64,000 nt of DNA from Neovahlkampfia damariscottae (GCA_016618085.1 JABLTG010000046.1:1-64000), one strand, 5' to 3'. Positions 40,099-51,591 are shown, counted from the stretch's first letter. Notes: a model not told the origin generated them from the letters alone. Made by a program: numbers and translations.

Positions 40099-41793
40099 AT
40101 GAACCAAGAAAAAAGTGGTGTGAAAAGAAAACAAAATTTTGAATCAAATGAAGAAAAAAACAAAAAAGTTAGTAAAAAAGAAAAGAAAGAACTTGTTAAA
40201 GAAAGAAAAATGAAAACTAAACCAAACTTTCTTGTTATTGATGAAGCTAAAAAACATTGGGAAATATTTAAAAAAGAAAATTCACAAATTAATGAAACAA
40301 AAGGACGTTCAAAAATAAAAAATGAAAAAATTGATGAAAATGAAAAAAAAAAAAATGAAAAAAGAAAAAATGAACTTCTAGATAAAATATTATCGAATTT
40401 AAAAGGAAAGATTGAAGAAGTATCAAAAAATCAAGATGCATCAAGAATTATTCAAACAATATTAAAGTATGGAAATGAAAAACATCATTTAGAAATTTAT
40501 AAAGAATTAAAAGGAAAAGTAGTTTCATTATCATCAGATATTTATGGTCATTTTATAATTAAAAGATTATTATTTTATGGAAAAAAGATTAGAAAAGAAA
40601 TATTTTCTGAATTTAAAGGACAAGTATCAAAAATGATACAAGAAAGATTTCCAGCAGATGTTATTGATTATGCATATAGTGAAATTGGAAATTCAAATGA
40701 AAGATATGATATAATTAAAGAATTTTATGGAAAAGAATTCATTTTAGGATTAAATGATAAAGAAAATAATGATGAAAAATTTAAAAGTTTAAAACAAGTT
40801 TTAGAAAAATATCCAGGAAAAAGAGAATCAGTTTTAAAAAATTTAACAAAATCAGTTAAAAAATCAATCAACAAAAATTTATTTAATCTTCATATTATTC
40901 AAAAAATATTAGTTGATTGTTTTGAAACATGTAATCTTGGTGATGTTTATGATTTAATTCTTGATTTACAAGATGAAATACCACATTTTATTCATACAAA
41001 AGAAGGTGTTTTAATTTCAATTTATTCAATTTCATTTGGTACAACAAGTAATAGAAAAAAGATTTTGAAATCTTTTAAAAATTTAATTTTTGAAACTTCA
41101 AAAAATTCATATGGTTATCTATTTTTAGTAAAATGTTTATCAGTTATTGATGATACTATTTTATTGGATAATATTATTTTAAAAGAATTAAAACAAAATT
41201 TATTAGAAATATCATTAAATCCAATTTCATCAAAAATTATTTTAAATTTATTAAATCCATTAAAATATTTAACGAAACAACATCAAGATTTTTTAAAGAA
41301 ACCAAGAGATTCAATTGAAGAAACAAAAAAAGGAGAAGATAAAATTAATGAAGAATTATTACAAAAATTTAAATCAACTTTATTAAATTTCATTAATCAA
41401 TCTGACAATTTTAATGAATTAATTAAATCAGAATCAGGTTCTTTAATTTTATTTGAAATATTTAAAAAATTTAAAAATGAAATTAATTTTGATCTTGTTT
41501 TTAATTTTATAAAAAATAATGATTTAAAAGAATTTAATTACTTTTCTCGTCAATTATCAAAATTTATTTTAGAAATTGAAGAAGAAAATGATTCATTTTT
41601 AAATGATTTATTTAAAAGTTTAAATCTTTTAAATTTTATTAATAATCAAAATGGTGGTTTTATTATTAGTGCTTTTGCAAAAAAATCAAATTTCAGAAAT
41701 CAAATTTTAAAAAATATTAAAATGGATAAAATTAAAAATAAAGAAGATTCAGGGAATAAATTATTATTCAAAATATTGAATGATCCAAAATAA
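40099..41793 (+). CDS. PUM3: PUM3/Puf6-type pumilio-repeat ribosome biogenesis protein
   Basis: A nucleolar RNA-binding protein of the Puf6/PUM3 (KIAA0020) subfamily, needed for large-subunit pre-rRNA processing. The N-terminus is a Lys/Glu-rich coil (about 100 residues). Pumilio-like repeats follow: VSKNQDASRIIQTILKYGNE, LSSDIYGHFIIKRLLFYGKK, ERFPADVIDYAYSEIGNSNE, HIIQKILVDCFE, HTKEGVLISIYSISFGTTSN and SYGYLFLVKCLSVIDDT. IYGHFIIKRLLFYG and the EGVLISIY segment are typical of PUM3 rather than sequence-specific PUF proteins. Single exon of 565 codons, the rare intronless case here. It ends 2 bp from the convergent DJ-1 gene. Confidence 0.88.
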   Translation: MNQEKSGVKRKQNFESNEEKNKKVSKKEKKELVKERKMKTKPNFLVIDEAKKHWEIFKKENSQINETKGRSKIKNEKIDENEKKKNEKRKNELLDKILSNLKGKIEEVSKNQDASRIIQTILKYGNEKHHLEIYKELKGKVVSLSSDIYGHFIIKRLLFYGKKIRKEIFSEFKGQVSKMIQERFPADVIDYAYSEIGNSNERYDIIKEFYGKEFILGLNDKENNDEKFKSLKQVLEKYPGKRESVLKNLTKSVKKSINKNLFNLHIIQKILVDCFETCNLGDVYDLILDLQDEIPHFIHTKEGVLISIYSISFGTTSNRKKILKSFKNLIFETSKNSYGYLFLVKCLSVIDDTILLDNIILKELKQNLLEISLNPISSKIILNLLNPLKYLTKQHQDFLKKPRDSIEETKKGEDKINEELLQKFKSTLLNFINQSDNFNELIKSESGSLILFEIFKKFKNEINFDLVFNFIKNNDLKEFNYFSRQLSKFILEIEEENDSFLNDLFKSLNLLNFINNQNGGFIISAFAKKSNFRNQILKNIKMDKIKNKEDSGNKLLFKILNDPK

Positions 41794-41795
41794 AA

Positions 41796-42412
41796 TCATT
41801 TATTTCCAAATAACATTGCCATACTAACTCTTTGAGATAATTTTGAATCAAAAAGTACTTCAATTAATTTTAATGAAAATTCAACAGCTGTACATGGTCC
41901 TTGTGATGTAATACAATTATTATCAACAACAACTCTTTCTTCTACATTTTTTAATTTTTTTGGTAATTTAGAAAACAATGCAGGATAACAAGTTCCACTT
42001 TTAATTCCATCAAATAAATCATTTGGTGTAAATACAATAGCGGGTGATGCACATATTCCAGCATAATATTTTCCTTTTAATTTTTGATCTTTCATTTTTT
42101 CAATTAATTCTTTTGATTTTGCAAATGTTTTGGCTCCTTCCATTCCACCTTTTAAACTTGTTTTAAATAAATATTCATTTTACCAGGAAGTACAATTAAA
42201 TCATATTCATTTGATTTTATATTTAAAAAGAAATCATCTGCAATAATTTTTACTCCTCTACTTGCTGTGATTTCTAACTTTGAATCATTTTCATCTGATT
42301 TTATTTTTGCTATTGTTACATTTGCACCTGCTCTTCTTAGAGTGTCAATAATTGAAACAATTTCAAGTTCTTCACATCCATTTGCAATTAATACCAACAC
42401 ACTTTTAGTCAT
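41796..42412 (-). CDS. PARK7: DJ-1/PARK7 family protein
   Basis: A DJ-1/PfpI-superfamily protein of about 185 residues, linked to oxidative-stress protection and glyoxalase or deglycase activity. VLVLIANGCEELEIVSIIDT has the conserved Glu pair. The nucleophile elbow is YYAGICASPAI, with the reactive Cys equivalent to human Cys106. CYPALFSKLP and DNNCITSQGPCTAVEFSLKL follow, matching the GPGT..F region. One short intron. It starts M-TKSVLVLI and shows no presequence. The stop is TGA, one of three TGA stops in the window. Confidence 0.92.
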
Positions 42413-42453
42413 TTTGTGATCATGTGAAAATAATTGGTTAAAAAAAGTTGAAT

Positions 42454-43118
42454 TTATTTTAATTTTTTCTTTTTTCTATTGGCTTCTTCTAATGCATTTG
42501 ATGTTGAAATTTGTGAATTTCCAACTTTATTTTTCCATTCTTGAAATTTCTGGAATGAATTTCTGAACTCATTAAATTCTTTTCATTGAAAAATTAAATT
42601 GATAATTAGAACTTACGATTCTCTTCAAATTCTGTCAAATTTTTTGAATAGAGTGATTGCTCCATTTTGTTATTTTGTGCATTTTGTACAATTTGACGAA
42701 ATCTTTTGACATATATTTTTATCAATGCCGGATTAATATCATCATCCTCTAACTGTTTAGATAGTAACATACCAACTTTATAATAATTTGGTGAATTTTC
42801 TCTCAAATTTGCTTCAGTAGCTCCAATTATCAATCCATTTAAAAATTTCTGTCCATAAAATCTAACCTTAAGACAACTTTTTTCTTACTTTGGAATTTCT
42901 ATTTCAACAAAATTTCTCTTTGCAAGTTCTAAAGCTAGCCATAATGGCAATTCCATCTTTGTACCTTGAATTATGTCTTTTTCTTCTTCTTCTTCTTCGT
43001 CCACTGCTTCTTTACGTTTTTCTTTTTTACGTTTATTCAAAAAAGAAAGTTCAAATCCATCAATTAACCAAATTACAGTCACTTTTTCTTCTTCTGTTAA
43101 AATGGTATCGAGATTCAT
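42454..43118 (-). CDS. GINS3: GINS complex subunit Psf3
   Basis: Psf3 is part of the Cdc45-MCM-GINS replicative helicase. The protein has the short N-terminal domain MNLDTILTEEEKVTVIWLID, an acidic stretch (DEEEEEEK, possibly a basic/acidic linker), then the diagnostic GTKMELPLWLALELAKRNFV followed by EIEIPK, and LRENSPNYYKVGMLLSKQL. The C-terminal part matches the family end: EFNEFRNSFQKFQEWKNKVG, QISTSNALEEA and KKK. About 200 residues, correct length. Two short introns. The next gene in the same direction, DJ-1, is 42 bp away. Confidence 0.9.
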
Positions 43119-43216
43119 GAAAAGAAGAGGGAATTTGAACCAATCAAAAATTAGTTAATCTTATTCTTTCACTCAGCTTCTATTTAACAAGAATTAACAA
43201 TTCAATTTAAAAAATT

Positions 43217-43878
43217 TTATAAAAAATCTTCACCTAAATCTTCTGGTTTCACTGGATGTTTCAGTGGAACCATGGCTTTTTTCTTTTTATCTCTTTTTAG
43301 AGACTTCCTCATATCAAAAGCATCTTCTTCACCAGAATAATAACCCAAAACCTTGAAAGTGAATAATTTGTTTAACGCTCTTACTCGCCGGTATATTTTA
43401 TAACCAAAATTTTCATACATCTGAATAGCTATTTTGTTTGAACTTCGAACAAATAAATCAACAAAATAACCATCATGTACAGATTCCGAAATTTTTTCCA
43501 ACAAATCCATCATTTTTTTTGCATTTCCAATTCTTCTGTAATCTGGAGCGACTGTAACAGCTGTAACATGACTTACTATAATTAGAAGTACAAATGCTTA
43601 CCCATGCCAATTCTTTTCTTTTCCTTCAACTTTTCCAAGAACTTTTGCAAAAAAATCAATAAAAATAAAAAATACTGTAACCCATGATTCTGTTAGATGG
43701 TGAGTCACATGTTAAACAGTATTCAGGCCATTTCGAAAAATAGAGAAAGTAAAAACTCAAATTGTACTTTATAAAATGTTAGTTTGTGGAAATAATAAAC
43801 TGTTTCTGTTAGTGGATCTAAGTTCACATCATTAAACTTGAACAAGTCAAGTGGAGTGAAACGGCGAGTGGTGGACAT
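43217..43878 (-). CDS. NAA20: N-alpha-acetyltransferase 20 (NatB catalytic subunit)
   Basis: NAA20 acetylates N-terminal Met-Asp, Met-Glu, Met-Asn and Met-Gln. The start is MSTTRRFTPLDLFKFNDVNL, then DPLTETYNLSFYFLYFSKWP (with PEYC), MGYILGKVEGKE, WHGHVTAVTVAPDYRRIGNA containing the acetyl-CoA loop RRIGNA, VDLFVRSSNKIAIQMYENFG, YYSGEEDAFDMRKSL and PVKPEDL. All blocks match NAA20 closely, and it is about 170 residues. At least four introns of 24-40 bases must be removed. The one at 43352-43384 is 33 bases and has no stop in frame, so retaining it would add 11 residues. A CCAATCA motif sits 12 bases before the start. Confidence 0.92.
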
Positions 43879-43924
43879 TGTATTTTGTGATTGGACAAAA
43901 AAAAGAAAAAAAAAAAGACAAAAT

Positions 43925-44743
43925 TTAATCTTGATCAGATATTTCTTCTTCACCTTCATCTTTAATTTCATTTTCAGAACTCCAAAAAGTTAGTTTTTCT
44001 TTCAAAAGTTGAAGAATTTGAGTGGTTTCTTTGTAATTTTCATCAGTTACATTGTCAATATCGGAAATGGCTGAATCAAATGCTTTTTTTGCAAGTTTTG
44101 AAGCGTTTTCTGGAGAATTCATAATTTCATAATAAAAAATTGAAAAATTTAAAGCAATTGATAATTTTATGGGATTTGAAGGTTGAAAATCTTTTGAGGT
44201 TTCAACTGCCAATTCATAATAATTAATTGATTCATCTTTCACTTTTTGTAATTCTATTTCATTTAAAATCTCAGATAAATATCGATAAATATCTCCTTTC
44301 CTATTATATTTTCAACAACATTTTTTTTTTTACATTTTATAAAAAAAAGAAAAGGATTCCTTAGATTTGCTTGATTTTAAAATATAAATATCAATAATTG
44401 ATATAGCTTCATAACAAAGATCTTTCAATTCATTAACTACCTTCAATTTATATGATTTTAAAACATCAATATTTCCTCCTTGAAGATCTTTATTTTTTCT
44501 AGTTTCTTCTGTTTCTTCTTGTAGAAGTAGTGAGTTTATTGTTTTTAATATCATTCTTTTTGATCCAAGTACATTTTTATAGGCCAAGGATAGAATTAAT
44601 CTCTCTTCTTTATTTAATTCAAAATTTAAAGTGCATAATTTGTTCATAATAAACATCATTTCTTCATAACGTTCAATCTTTAAAGAAGTTTTGGCTAAAA
44701 AAAATAATTCTTCCCGAGTTTTTGGTAAATCATTTTTGTTCAT
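43925..44743 (-). CDS. 14-3-3: 14-3-3 protein
   Basis: A phospho-Ser/Thr binding dimeric adaptor. Residues of the binding groove are kept: Lys in LSLAYKNVLGSKR and the Arg that follows, and the Arg-Tyr pair in RKGDIYRYLSEI. Blocks SINYYELAVETSKDF, PIKLSIALNFSIFYYEIMNS, SKLAKKAFDSAISDIDNV and QLLKEKLTFWSSE are as in the family. One intron splits it near 44243-44329. Some divergence is seen in helices 3-4, with an insertion-like EETRKNKDLQGGNIDVLK. The C-terminal tail is acidic. About 245 residues, full length. Confidence 0.92.
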
Positions 44744-44832
44744 TGACCATCAAATGAAAAATTGAAATCAAATCTTGATGAAAAACAATTTTTCTTTCTA
44801 AAAAATTGTATTAGAAACGAATGAGGAATTTG

Positions 44833-44870
44833 ATTGGTGAAAACACTCCAATAAGAACATTCAACCAATC
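44833..44870. promoter_or_regulatory. Triple CCAAT cluster, 14-3-3 / H+-PPase promoter
   Basis: ATTGG (44833-44837), CCAAT (44848-44852) and CCAATCA (44865-44871) lie in the 165-bp divergent gap. Three copies precede what codon usage suggests is a highly expressed gene. Confidence 0.55.
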
Positions 44871-44908
44871 AACTTTTCGTTTAGTCAGAAATTGTTTTTC
44901 ACACGAAA

Positions 44909-47318
44909 ATGAGCAGATACGGTTCGTTATTTGAAATAAATAATTAATTATAATTAACTATAGAAGAAGGTGACGACATGAATATGTCTAAACAATATGA
45001 CGGAAATGATGGTCTTATGGACGATAGAGCAAAAGAACCACAAACATTTGCTTTCATTTATTGGGGCCTTATGATTGCTTTTCTTTTACTTTCAGTTGTT
45101 ACATGTACTCTTGCACTCCTTTTCGGTTTAGATGTTATTCCAAATCTTTTAATTGAAACATCAGAAAAAGTTGCAGGATTTAAACTTCCAATTGAAGCTC
45201 TTATGATTGCTCTCACTTGCGGTTTATTAGGATTATTTGTCATGAGTTTTCTCATTCTCAAAGTTATGGAACAACCAGTTGGTATTAATCAAGACAAAGG
45301 AAAAAGAATGTACGAAATTTCAATTGACATCGCTGTAAGAACAAAAAAAAAACATTTTTAATATTCTTAATCTTCAGGAAGGTTCAGCACAATTTTTGAT
45401 TCGTGAATTTCAAGTACTCGCAATTTTTGTTTGTGTAGTATTTTTAACACTTTTACCTCTTGATCAAAGTGGATATTATGTGCCAACACCAATTTGTTTT
45501 GTTATGGGTGCTATTACTTCAGCTACAACTTCAGTTATTGGTATGAGTATCGCTACAAGAGCAAACGTAAGAACAGCTAATGCTGCTAGAACAAGTCTCA
45601 ACAGTGCTCTTCGTGTTGCTTTTAATGCTGGAACTGTTATGGGTTTATCAGTTGTTTGTCTTGGACTTATTATGATTACAATCACATACATCATTTTCAG
45701 AAACTTAGATGTACTTGCTGGTTTCGGTTTTGGTGCTTCAAGCATTGCTCTTTTTGCTAGAGTTGGTGGTGGTATTTATACAAAAGCTGCTGATGTTGGT
45801 GCTGATCTTGTCGGAAAAGTTGAAGCTGGAATTCCAGAAGATGATCCAAGAAATCCAGGTGTTATTGCTGACAATGTAGGTGATAACGTTGGTGATGTTG
45901 CTGGTATGGGAGCTGATTTATTTGAATCTTATGTTGGTTCTTTAATTGCTTCAATGGTTATCGGTGCTGAATTTTATGGACCAGTAGGTGTTGCTTGTCC
46001 TTTATATTTATCAGGAGGTGGTATTTTATGTTCAGTTATTGGTTCTGCTCTTGTTTCAACAGAAGAAAAATCAGGATCTGCAATTGATCAACAAACTTTA
46101 CTTTGGGCTATCAGAAGAGGTATTTTCTCAGCTGCTGGTGCTAATGTTCTCCTTGGAGCTCTTATCATTTTCCTTTTATTTGATCCACTCAATCAAGCTT
46201 GGGCTCTTTTCTTATGTTTCGTTATTGGACTCGGAGCAGGTGTTTTAATTGGACTTGCAACAGAATACTCAACTTCATTCTCATATAGACCAACTCAAGC
46301 TATTGCTGAAGCTGGTTTAACTGGACCTGCACCTGTTATTATTAAAGGTCTTTCAATTGGTATGATTTCAACAAGTGCTCCAATTGTTATTATTGTTGTT
46401 GCTCTCATCTTGACTGTTGTTTTAGGTGACGCAGCAGGTGGTCCAGATAGTGGTGTTTATGGAATTGGTATCGCTGCTGTTGGTATGTTATCAACACTTG
46501 GTGTTACACTTGCTACTGATGCTTATGGTCCAGTAGCTGATAATGCTGGTGGTCTTGCTGAAATGGCTGAACTCCCACATGAAGTTAGAAATATTACAGA
46601 TGCTCTTGATGCTTTAGGTAATACTACAGCTGCTACAGGAAAAGGTTTTGCTATTGGATCTGCTGTTTTGACTTCACTTGCACTTTTAAATGCATTTGCA
46701 TCTGCTGGTGGAATTACAACAATTTCACTTTTAGACAAAGAAGTTATTTCAGGTGTTATTTTAGGTTCATGTTTACCATATATCTTCTCTGCATTGACAA
46801 TGACTGCTGTTGCTGAAGCTGCTATGCAAATTATTGTTGAAGTTAGAAGACAATTTAGAGATATTGATGGTCTCTTAGAAGGAAGAGAAGGTGTAAATGC
46901 TGATCACAGAAAATGTGTTGATATCAGTACACAAAGTTCATTGAAAAAAATGGTTGCTCCAGGAGTTCTTGCTGTTATTTGTCCAATCGCAATTGGTTTT
47001 GCAGGAAAACAAAAAATGTTAGGAGGTCTTTTAGCTGGATCAATCGCTTCAGGTTGTTTACTTGCTATTACAATGGCTAATGCAGGTGGTGCTTGGGATA
47101 ATGCTAAAAAATATGTTGAAGGTGACAATCTTATGGATGAAAATGGAAACGCTTATAAAAAAGGTTCAGAAGTTCATAAAGCTGTTGTTGTTGGTGATAC
47201 TGTCGGAGATCCATTCAAAGATACATCAGGACCAGCTCTTAATATTTTAATTAAATTAATGACAATCATTTCACTTGTCATTGCACCAACTTTAAAAACA
47301 ATCTACCCAGATGCTTAA
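44909..47318 (+). CDS. Vacuolar H+-translocating pyrophosphatase, K+-dependent type I
   Basis: A polytopic pump of about 760 residues that acidifies vacuoles or acidocalcisomes using pyrophosphate. MSRYEEGDDMNMSKQY begins it. Diagnostic motifs: GGGIYTKAADVGADLVGKVE with the PPi-binding DVGADLVGKVE, EDDPRNPGVIADNVGDNVGD, TDAYGPVADNAGG(L), GNTTAATGKGFAIGSA, GGAWDNAKKYVE and GDTVGDPFKDTSGPALNILI. The Ala-Ala in GNTTAA, not GNTTKA, indicates the K+-requiring subtype. It has two short introns. Codon use is visibly more C/G-rich than the neighbours, consistent with high expression, so shadow ORFs appear on the opposite strand. Confidence 0.95.
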
Positions 47319-47609
47319 AAAAAAAAATAAATTTTCGAAATCTTTAAATTTTTATTTTCTTCACTCAAAATGTATTCATTCTAAAATTTAACGTTGGAAA
47401 CAAATTTACCGTTGTCCAGTCATAAAAATAGATCCATTTTGAACTTTTTTTTTGATTCAATTGGTCCGATTAACTGGTGATATTTAACTTGGTGATTGAA
47501 TTTGTAAAACTATATTTTTAAAAGAGAAAGAAGAAATTAGTTAACGATTTAACGATTTTCGGATGTGAAACCGTTCTGATTGGATAAAGTCACCTGATTT
47601 ATTTGTTGA
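47319..47609 (+). other. Intergenic region between H+-PPase and LIM gene
   Basis: The 336-bp gap to the LIM start holds no open frame. It is slightly less AT-rich than the other spacers and contains ATTGG-type sites (for example TTGATTCAATTGG around 47452-47464), with CCAATCA at 47610. Confidence 0.5.
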
Positions 47610-47654
47610 CCAATCAATTTTTTTTTTCATTTAGACAAAGTATTAAGACGAAAA

Positions 47655-48185
47655 ATGTCTGGTATGAAATTTGGCTCCAAAGAAAAGTGTCATAAATGTG
47701 GCAAAACCGTGTATTTAATGGAAAAAGTTACTGTTGAAGGAAAAGCAACTCAAATTTTTCACAATTACTGTTTTCGTTGTAGTTCTTGCAATAAAGTTGT
47801 AACTCTCGCAAATTATGTATCTCTTGATGATCAAGTTTTTTGTAAAACTCACTATTTAGCTGAACTTCATGCTCGTAAGTCAAAAGCACAAAACCAAACA
47901 CCTGTGAACAAACAAGAAAACGAACAAGAGCAACAACAACAACAACAACAACAACAACATAATGATGATTATGGTGACGAACATGATGGATATGGTGACG
48001 AAGAACATGACGGATATGGAGACGAAGAACAACAAGAAGATGGATACGGTGAAGAACAACAACAAGAAGAACCACAACAAGAAGAAGAACAACAACAAGA
48101 ACAACAACAAGAACAACAAAACGGACAACCAGAAGGAAATGGAGATGGTTATTCAGATGAAGACTATAATGATGATGAATACTAA
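47655..48185 (+). CDS. Single-LIM-domain protein with acidic Gln/Glu/Gly/Tyr-rich tail
   Basis: 176 residues. A LIM zinc finger covers residues 12-66, with metal ligands C12, C15, H36, C39, C42, C45, C63 and H66. A short basic linker follows (HARKSKAQN). The tail is disordered: a poly-Gln run encoded by CAA repeats, then tandem GYGDE(E)-type repeats near 47975-48050, followed by Glu/Gln-rich and a closing DEDYNDDEY. Animal and Dictyostelium CRP/LimE-type proteins have a similar single LIM followed by a flexible tail, often with actin-binding or cytokinesis roles. No intron. The CCAATCA at 47610 is 39 bases before the start. Confidence 0.88.
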   Translation: MSGMKFGSKEKCHKCGKTVYLMEKVTVEGKATQIFHNYCFRCSSCNKVVTLANYVSLDDQVFCKTHYLAELHARKSKAQNQTPVNKQENEQEQQQQQQQQQHNDDYGDEHDGYGDEEHDGYGDEEQQEDGYGEEQQQEEPQQEEEQQQEQQQEQQNGQPEGNGDGYSDEDYNDDEY

Positions 48186-48380
48186 ATATAAAGTCATTTA
48201 AATTTTTGATGTTCTTTTTTCAAATAATTTGGGAAAATTACTTTTTCACACAAGTTTAATCCAATCATTTCATTTTGTCGGTTGAATTATTTTAAGTGAT
48301 AGTTTTAATGACTAATACTAGAAAAATGTCAAATATTTAATTAAAAATTATTTTGAATGAGGAGAATTCATTGATTTCAA

Positions 48381-48387
48381 CCAATCA
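48381..48387 (+). promoter_or_regulatory. CCAATCA two bases before an ATG
   Basis: CCAATCAAAATG: the motif ends 2 bases before the start codon at 48390, so it must be within or immediately next to the transcription start, or in the leader itself. Confidence 0.55.
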
Positions 48388-48389
48388 AA

Positions 48390-49969
48390 ATGATCAAAGA
48401 AGTTTTTCAAGAAGCAACAAACTTAGTTGTTGACTTTTCTTTGTATATCATTTTATTTGTTACCATGGGAGTTGCTATATTTTTTGATGTGAAAATATTT
48501 CAACAAAAAAGGAATCGAAAATATATACGAAAGAGAATAGTGAATTGGGTTGTACTTTTTTTTATTAAAGGAAGTCAATATATGACTTTAATATCAATAA
48601 ATTATTTAGGGTACACATATAAAGGAAGAAGATTTCTTGCAGTTGATGAATTTGAATTTGATATGTTGATAGTTTTAATATTTATTTGTATTAGTTTTTT
48701 TTCATTAATTTTTTCACCAATTTTGAATTATTTTAAAATGAGAAGAATATTATCATTTTTTTGTGCTGTTCAATGTCTTTCATCATTTATTTTTGGTACA
48801 ATTATTTTAAAGAATCAAAAATCAATTGAAGGACATATTTCAGTTTATATATTTTATTTAATTTCATCAATATCATATGTATGAATTTTTATTAACATAT
48901 TAACATAGTTTAAAAGGTTATTAATGAATTAATTTTAATAAAAATAATATCCATTTGGTATACAACAAAAAGAGAAAGAAGTGTTATTGTTGGTATTATT
49001 ATTATTGGTGATTCATTTAAATCATTTTTTGGATGGACAATAAATCAATATCAATTTTCATCTTATTTAGGAGTAACAAGTTTAATTTATACTTGTTCAT
49101 TCATTTTATTAATATCAACTTTATTATCTTTTTTTATTCAAATTAAACCAAAATATAAAGATACAATAAAAAAAGAAAATCAAAATGATGGAGAACAAGA
49201 AGAAAATGAACATTTAATTTCAAAAAATGTTTATGAAACAATTAATCAAGATCTGGTATCTAATCATCATTCAACAAATAATTCTAATTTGGATAAATCA
49301 ATTGAAATTGAGAAATTATATTCAAAAAGAATGGAAAACTTAACATTTTTAGATATTTTAATATCAAAAGAATTTTATTTTTTTTTAATTTTATCATTTT
49401 TAATTGGTTTCTTTGGTGATTCATTTTTTTTTTGGTTTTATCATACTATATTTAATGTACAATATAATCATATTATTGATGATCCATTACATATATTTGC
49501 ATTTATTTCTTTAAATATTTCAATTGGATTTTCAACCATTTTATTTTTAATTTTATTTTATTATTTTTATAAAAATTTAATTGAAATTGGTTCCATTTTG
49601 AGTGTATTATTCTTTATATCAACAATAATATTAGTTACTTTACCACATTTAATTTGGGGATTTTGGTTAAAATTTGGATTATTAGGAATTATTAAAATAT
49701 GTATTTTAGGTTTAAATTCAATAATTAGATTTTATTCAATTGAAATTGGTGGTATTAAATATTGTATTTATATTATGGGTATTTCTAGATTTTTATTTTA
49801 TTTAGGTGAATCTTTAATGATTTTTATTTTTAATGAATCATTTAAAATGGATCAAAAATTATATTTATTTTGGAGAATTTCATTAGGTTTTGTTTCATTT
49901 CTATTTTTATTTGTATTCATTCTATTAACTATTATTAAAAGAATTGAAAAAAAAATTAAAAATTTATAA
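48390..49969 (+). CDS. Multi-pass membrane protein, MFS-like
   Basis: About 510 residues with roughly 11-12 hydrophobic segments (DFSLYIILFVTMGVAIFFDV, WVVLFFIKGSQYMTL, MLIVLIFICISFFSLIFSP, ..., LFLFVFILLTIIKR). A hydrophilic central loop (KKENQNDGEQEENEHLISKN) separates two halves, as in MFS transporters. One intron near 48874-48915 is spliced in frame. I see no residues that name a substrate. An SLC37- or SLC49-type or folate carrier is possible, as is another polytopic family. It ends on the TTATAA shared with the convergent CSN1 gene. Confidence 0.55.
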
Positions 49970-51449
49970 ATTTTTTTTAAAATGTCTTGGATCACCACCA
50001 TGACCCATCATACCCATTATACTACTTGATCCACTTGCACCCATTTTCTTTAATGGTTTAACTGTAAAATCATGATTTTTAAGAATATTCATTCTTAGAA
50101 GATTCTTTTCTGTTTTAGTTTGATAATTTGAACCTAAATTTTGAATGGTTTTGAATGTAACATTTTTTTGATTTGATTGTCTTGCATATAGAATCTTATT
50201 ATGTGAATCAATTCTAGCTGAAATCGATTTATCTTGAATAAGTTTTGCAAGTTCTTTTTCTAATGATTTAACATCTGTACCAAATGTAATTGACATTTTA
50301 TTCATATCAACTGAACTAAATGGTGAAACATATTGACATATTGCTTTTTCTCTAATCATTTTTATAATTTTAGAAACATGTCCACCAAAGAATAGATCAA
50401 TTGAAAGTTCATTCTAAATTAATTTAAAAATATAAATGATAATAATTTACTTCAATTTCATTTAAAGTTTTAAAAAGTGTTGGATATTGACTTTCATGAT
50501 AACTTAATAAAATTTCTTCAACTTTTGGTGTTTTTTCAAGATAGTTTTTAAAATGAGTATCAGAAGCTAACATTTCTCTTAATTCTACTCTATCAAAAGA
50601 AACAACTGTTAACATTCCTCCAATTGCTGCAATATCTGTGTCAGAAATTACATTGTTATATCCAGTTTCAAGATCATCATGAACAGAAAGAAATTTTAAA
50701 GCTGCTTCTTTATAATTTGAAGAATCTAAATGTGAAAGTCCTGATGCTATTTGTAATTTTGAGTAAATATCCATGCAACTTTTTCTTTCAACATCATCCA
50801 AACCACCAAAAGCAGATTCAGCTTTTGATACATATTGTGATACCAATGGATAATTACCAGTTTCATAGGCAACTCTTATAATATTTAAACACATTTCAAA
50901 AACGTGTTTTGGTGAAGTACAATAATCTCTCATTCTCATGTAACATTTAAGAGAATTTGGAAAATCACCTCTTTTGAAATAAAAATTTCCCAATTCATTA
51001 TTTCCAGTCTTTTTATTTTAAGAAATATATTTCTTTTTCTTACACGAATACTATCACGAATCATGTTTGTTCTGTAAGAATTGAGTTCAAGTTCCAATTT
51101 ATCAAGTGTTTTATATGCATCAGCATCCACTGTATTTACCCAAGATTCATCAAAAATTAATCCTAATCCAGTTCTTTTGTTTTTAATTTTTTTTTTTTTC
51201 TTACAAAGTTTCAGTATACTTTTCCCAAATTTCTTTATAAAGAATGGTATTTGTACCAGATTTAATTTCTTTATGAGCTCTTTCTATTAATTTATTTTTT
51301 AATGAAGGACAACGACTAGCAATGCAAATCATTCTACGAATTTTAGTAAACTCACTGTAATTTTCAAGATAAGAGTCAACATCAAAATCAGTGTTTTCAA
51401 AACTCACAACAATTTCTGAATTCTTTTCCTTTTTATCTTCAACTTTCAT
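49964..51449 (-). CDS. CSN1: COP9 signalosome subunit 1
   Basis: CSN1/GPS1, the PCI-domain scaffold of the signalosome that deneddylates cullins. The start is MKVEDKKEKNSEIV, then FDVDSYLENYSEFTKIRRMI (family LDxxxYxxxYxGLTRIxRL), HAKEIKSGTNTILY-like and IWEKYTETL. The TPR-like central part follows (NFYFKRGDFPNSLKCYMRMR, SCMDIYSKLQIASGLSHLDS, NYKEAALKFLSV). The winged-helix end has YVSPFSSVDMNKMSITFGTD and LIQDKSISARIDSHNKILYA. IASGL-x-LDSSNYKEAA is CSN1 rather than the paralogous proteasome subunit Rpn6/7. About 450 residues, four introns. The final codon pair TTA TAA overlaps the MFS stop. Confidence 0.88.
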
Positions 51450-51591
51450 CTTGTTTCTCTCCCAAAAGTTAAAAATATCTTTATTCGACCAATAGAAATG
51501 ATGTAATTTATTTTTCTATTCATTTTTTCAAATTTTAATAGAAATATTGCTTTTTTTTTTAACAAATACTTTAGATTTTTTTTGATCAATT

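Noticed and set aside
45476-47128. Long open frames on the strand opposite the H+-PPase
   Set aside because: They are shadows created by C-rich codon use of the pump; no motifs and no introns fit them.
47728-48201. Open frames full of Leu/Val/His or Met/Lys runs in the LIM gene
   Set aside because: They are other frames of the CAA/GAA repeat tract that codes the LIM protein tail.
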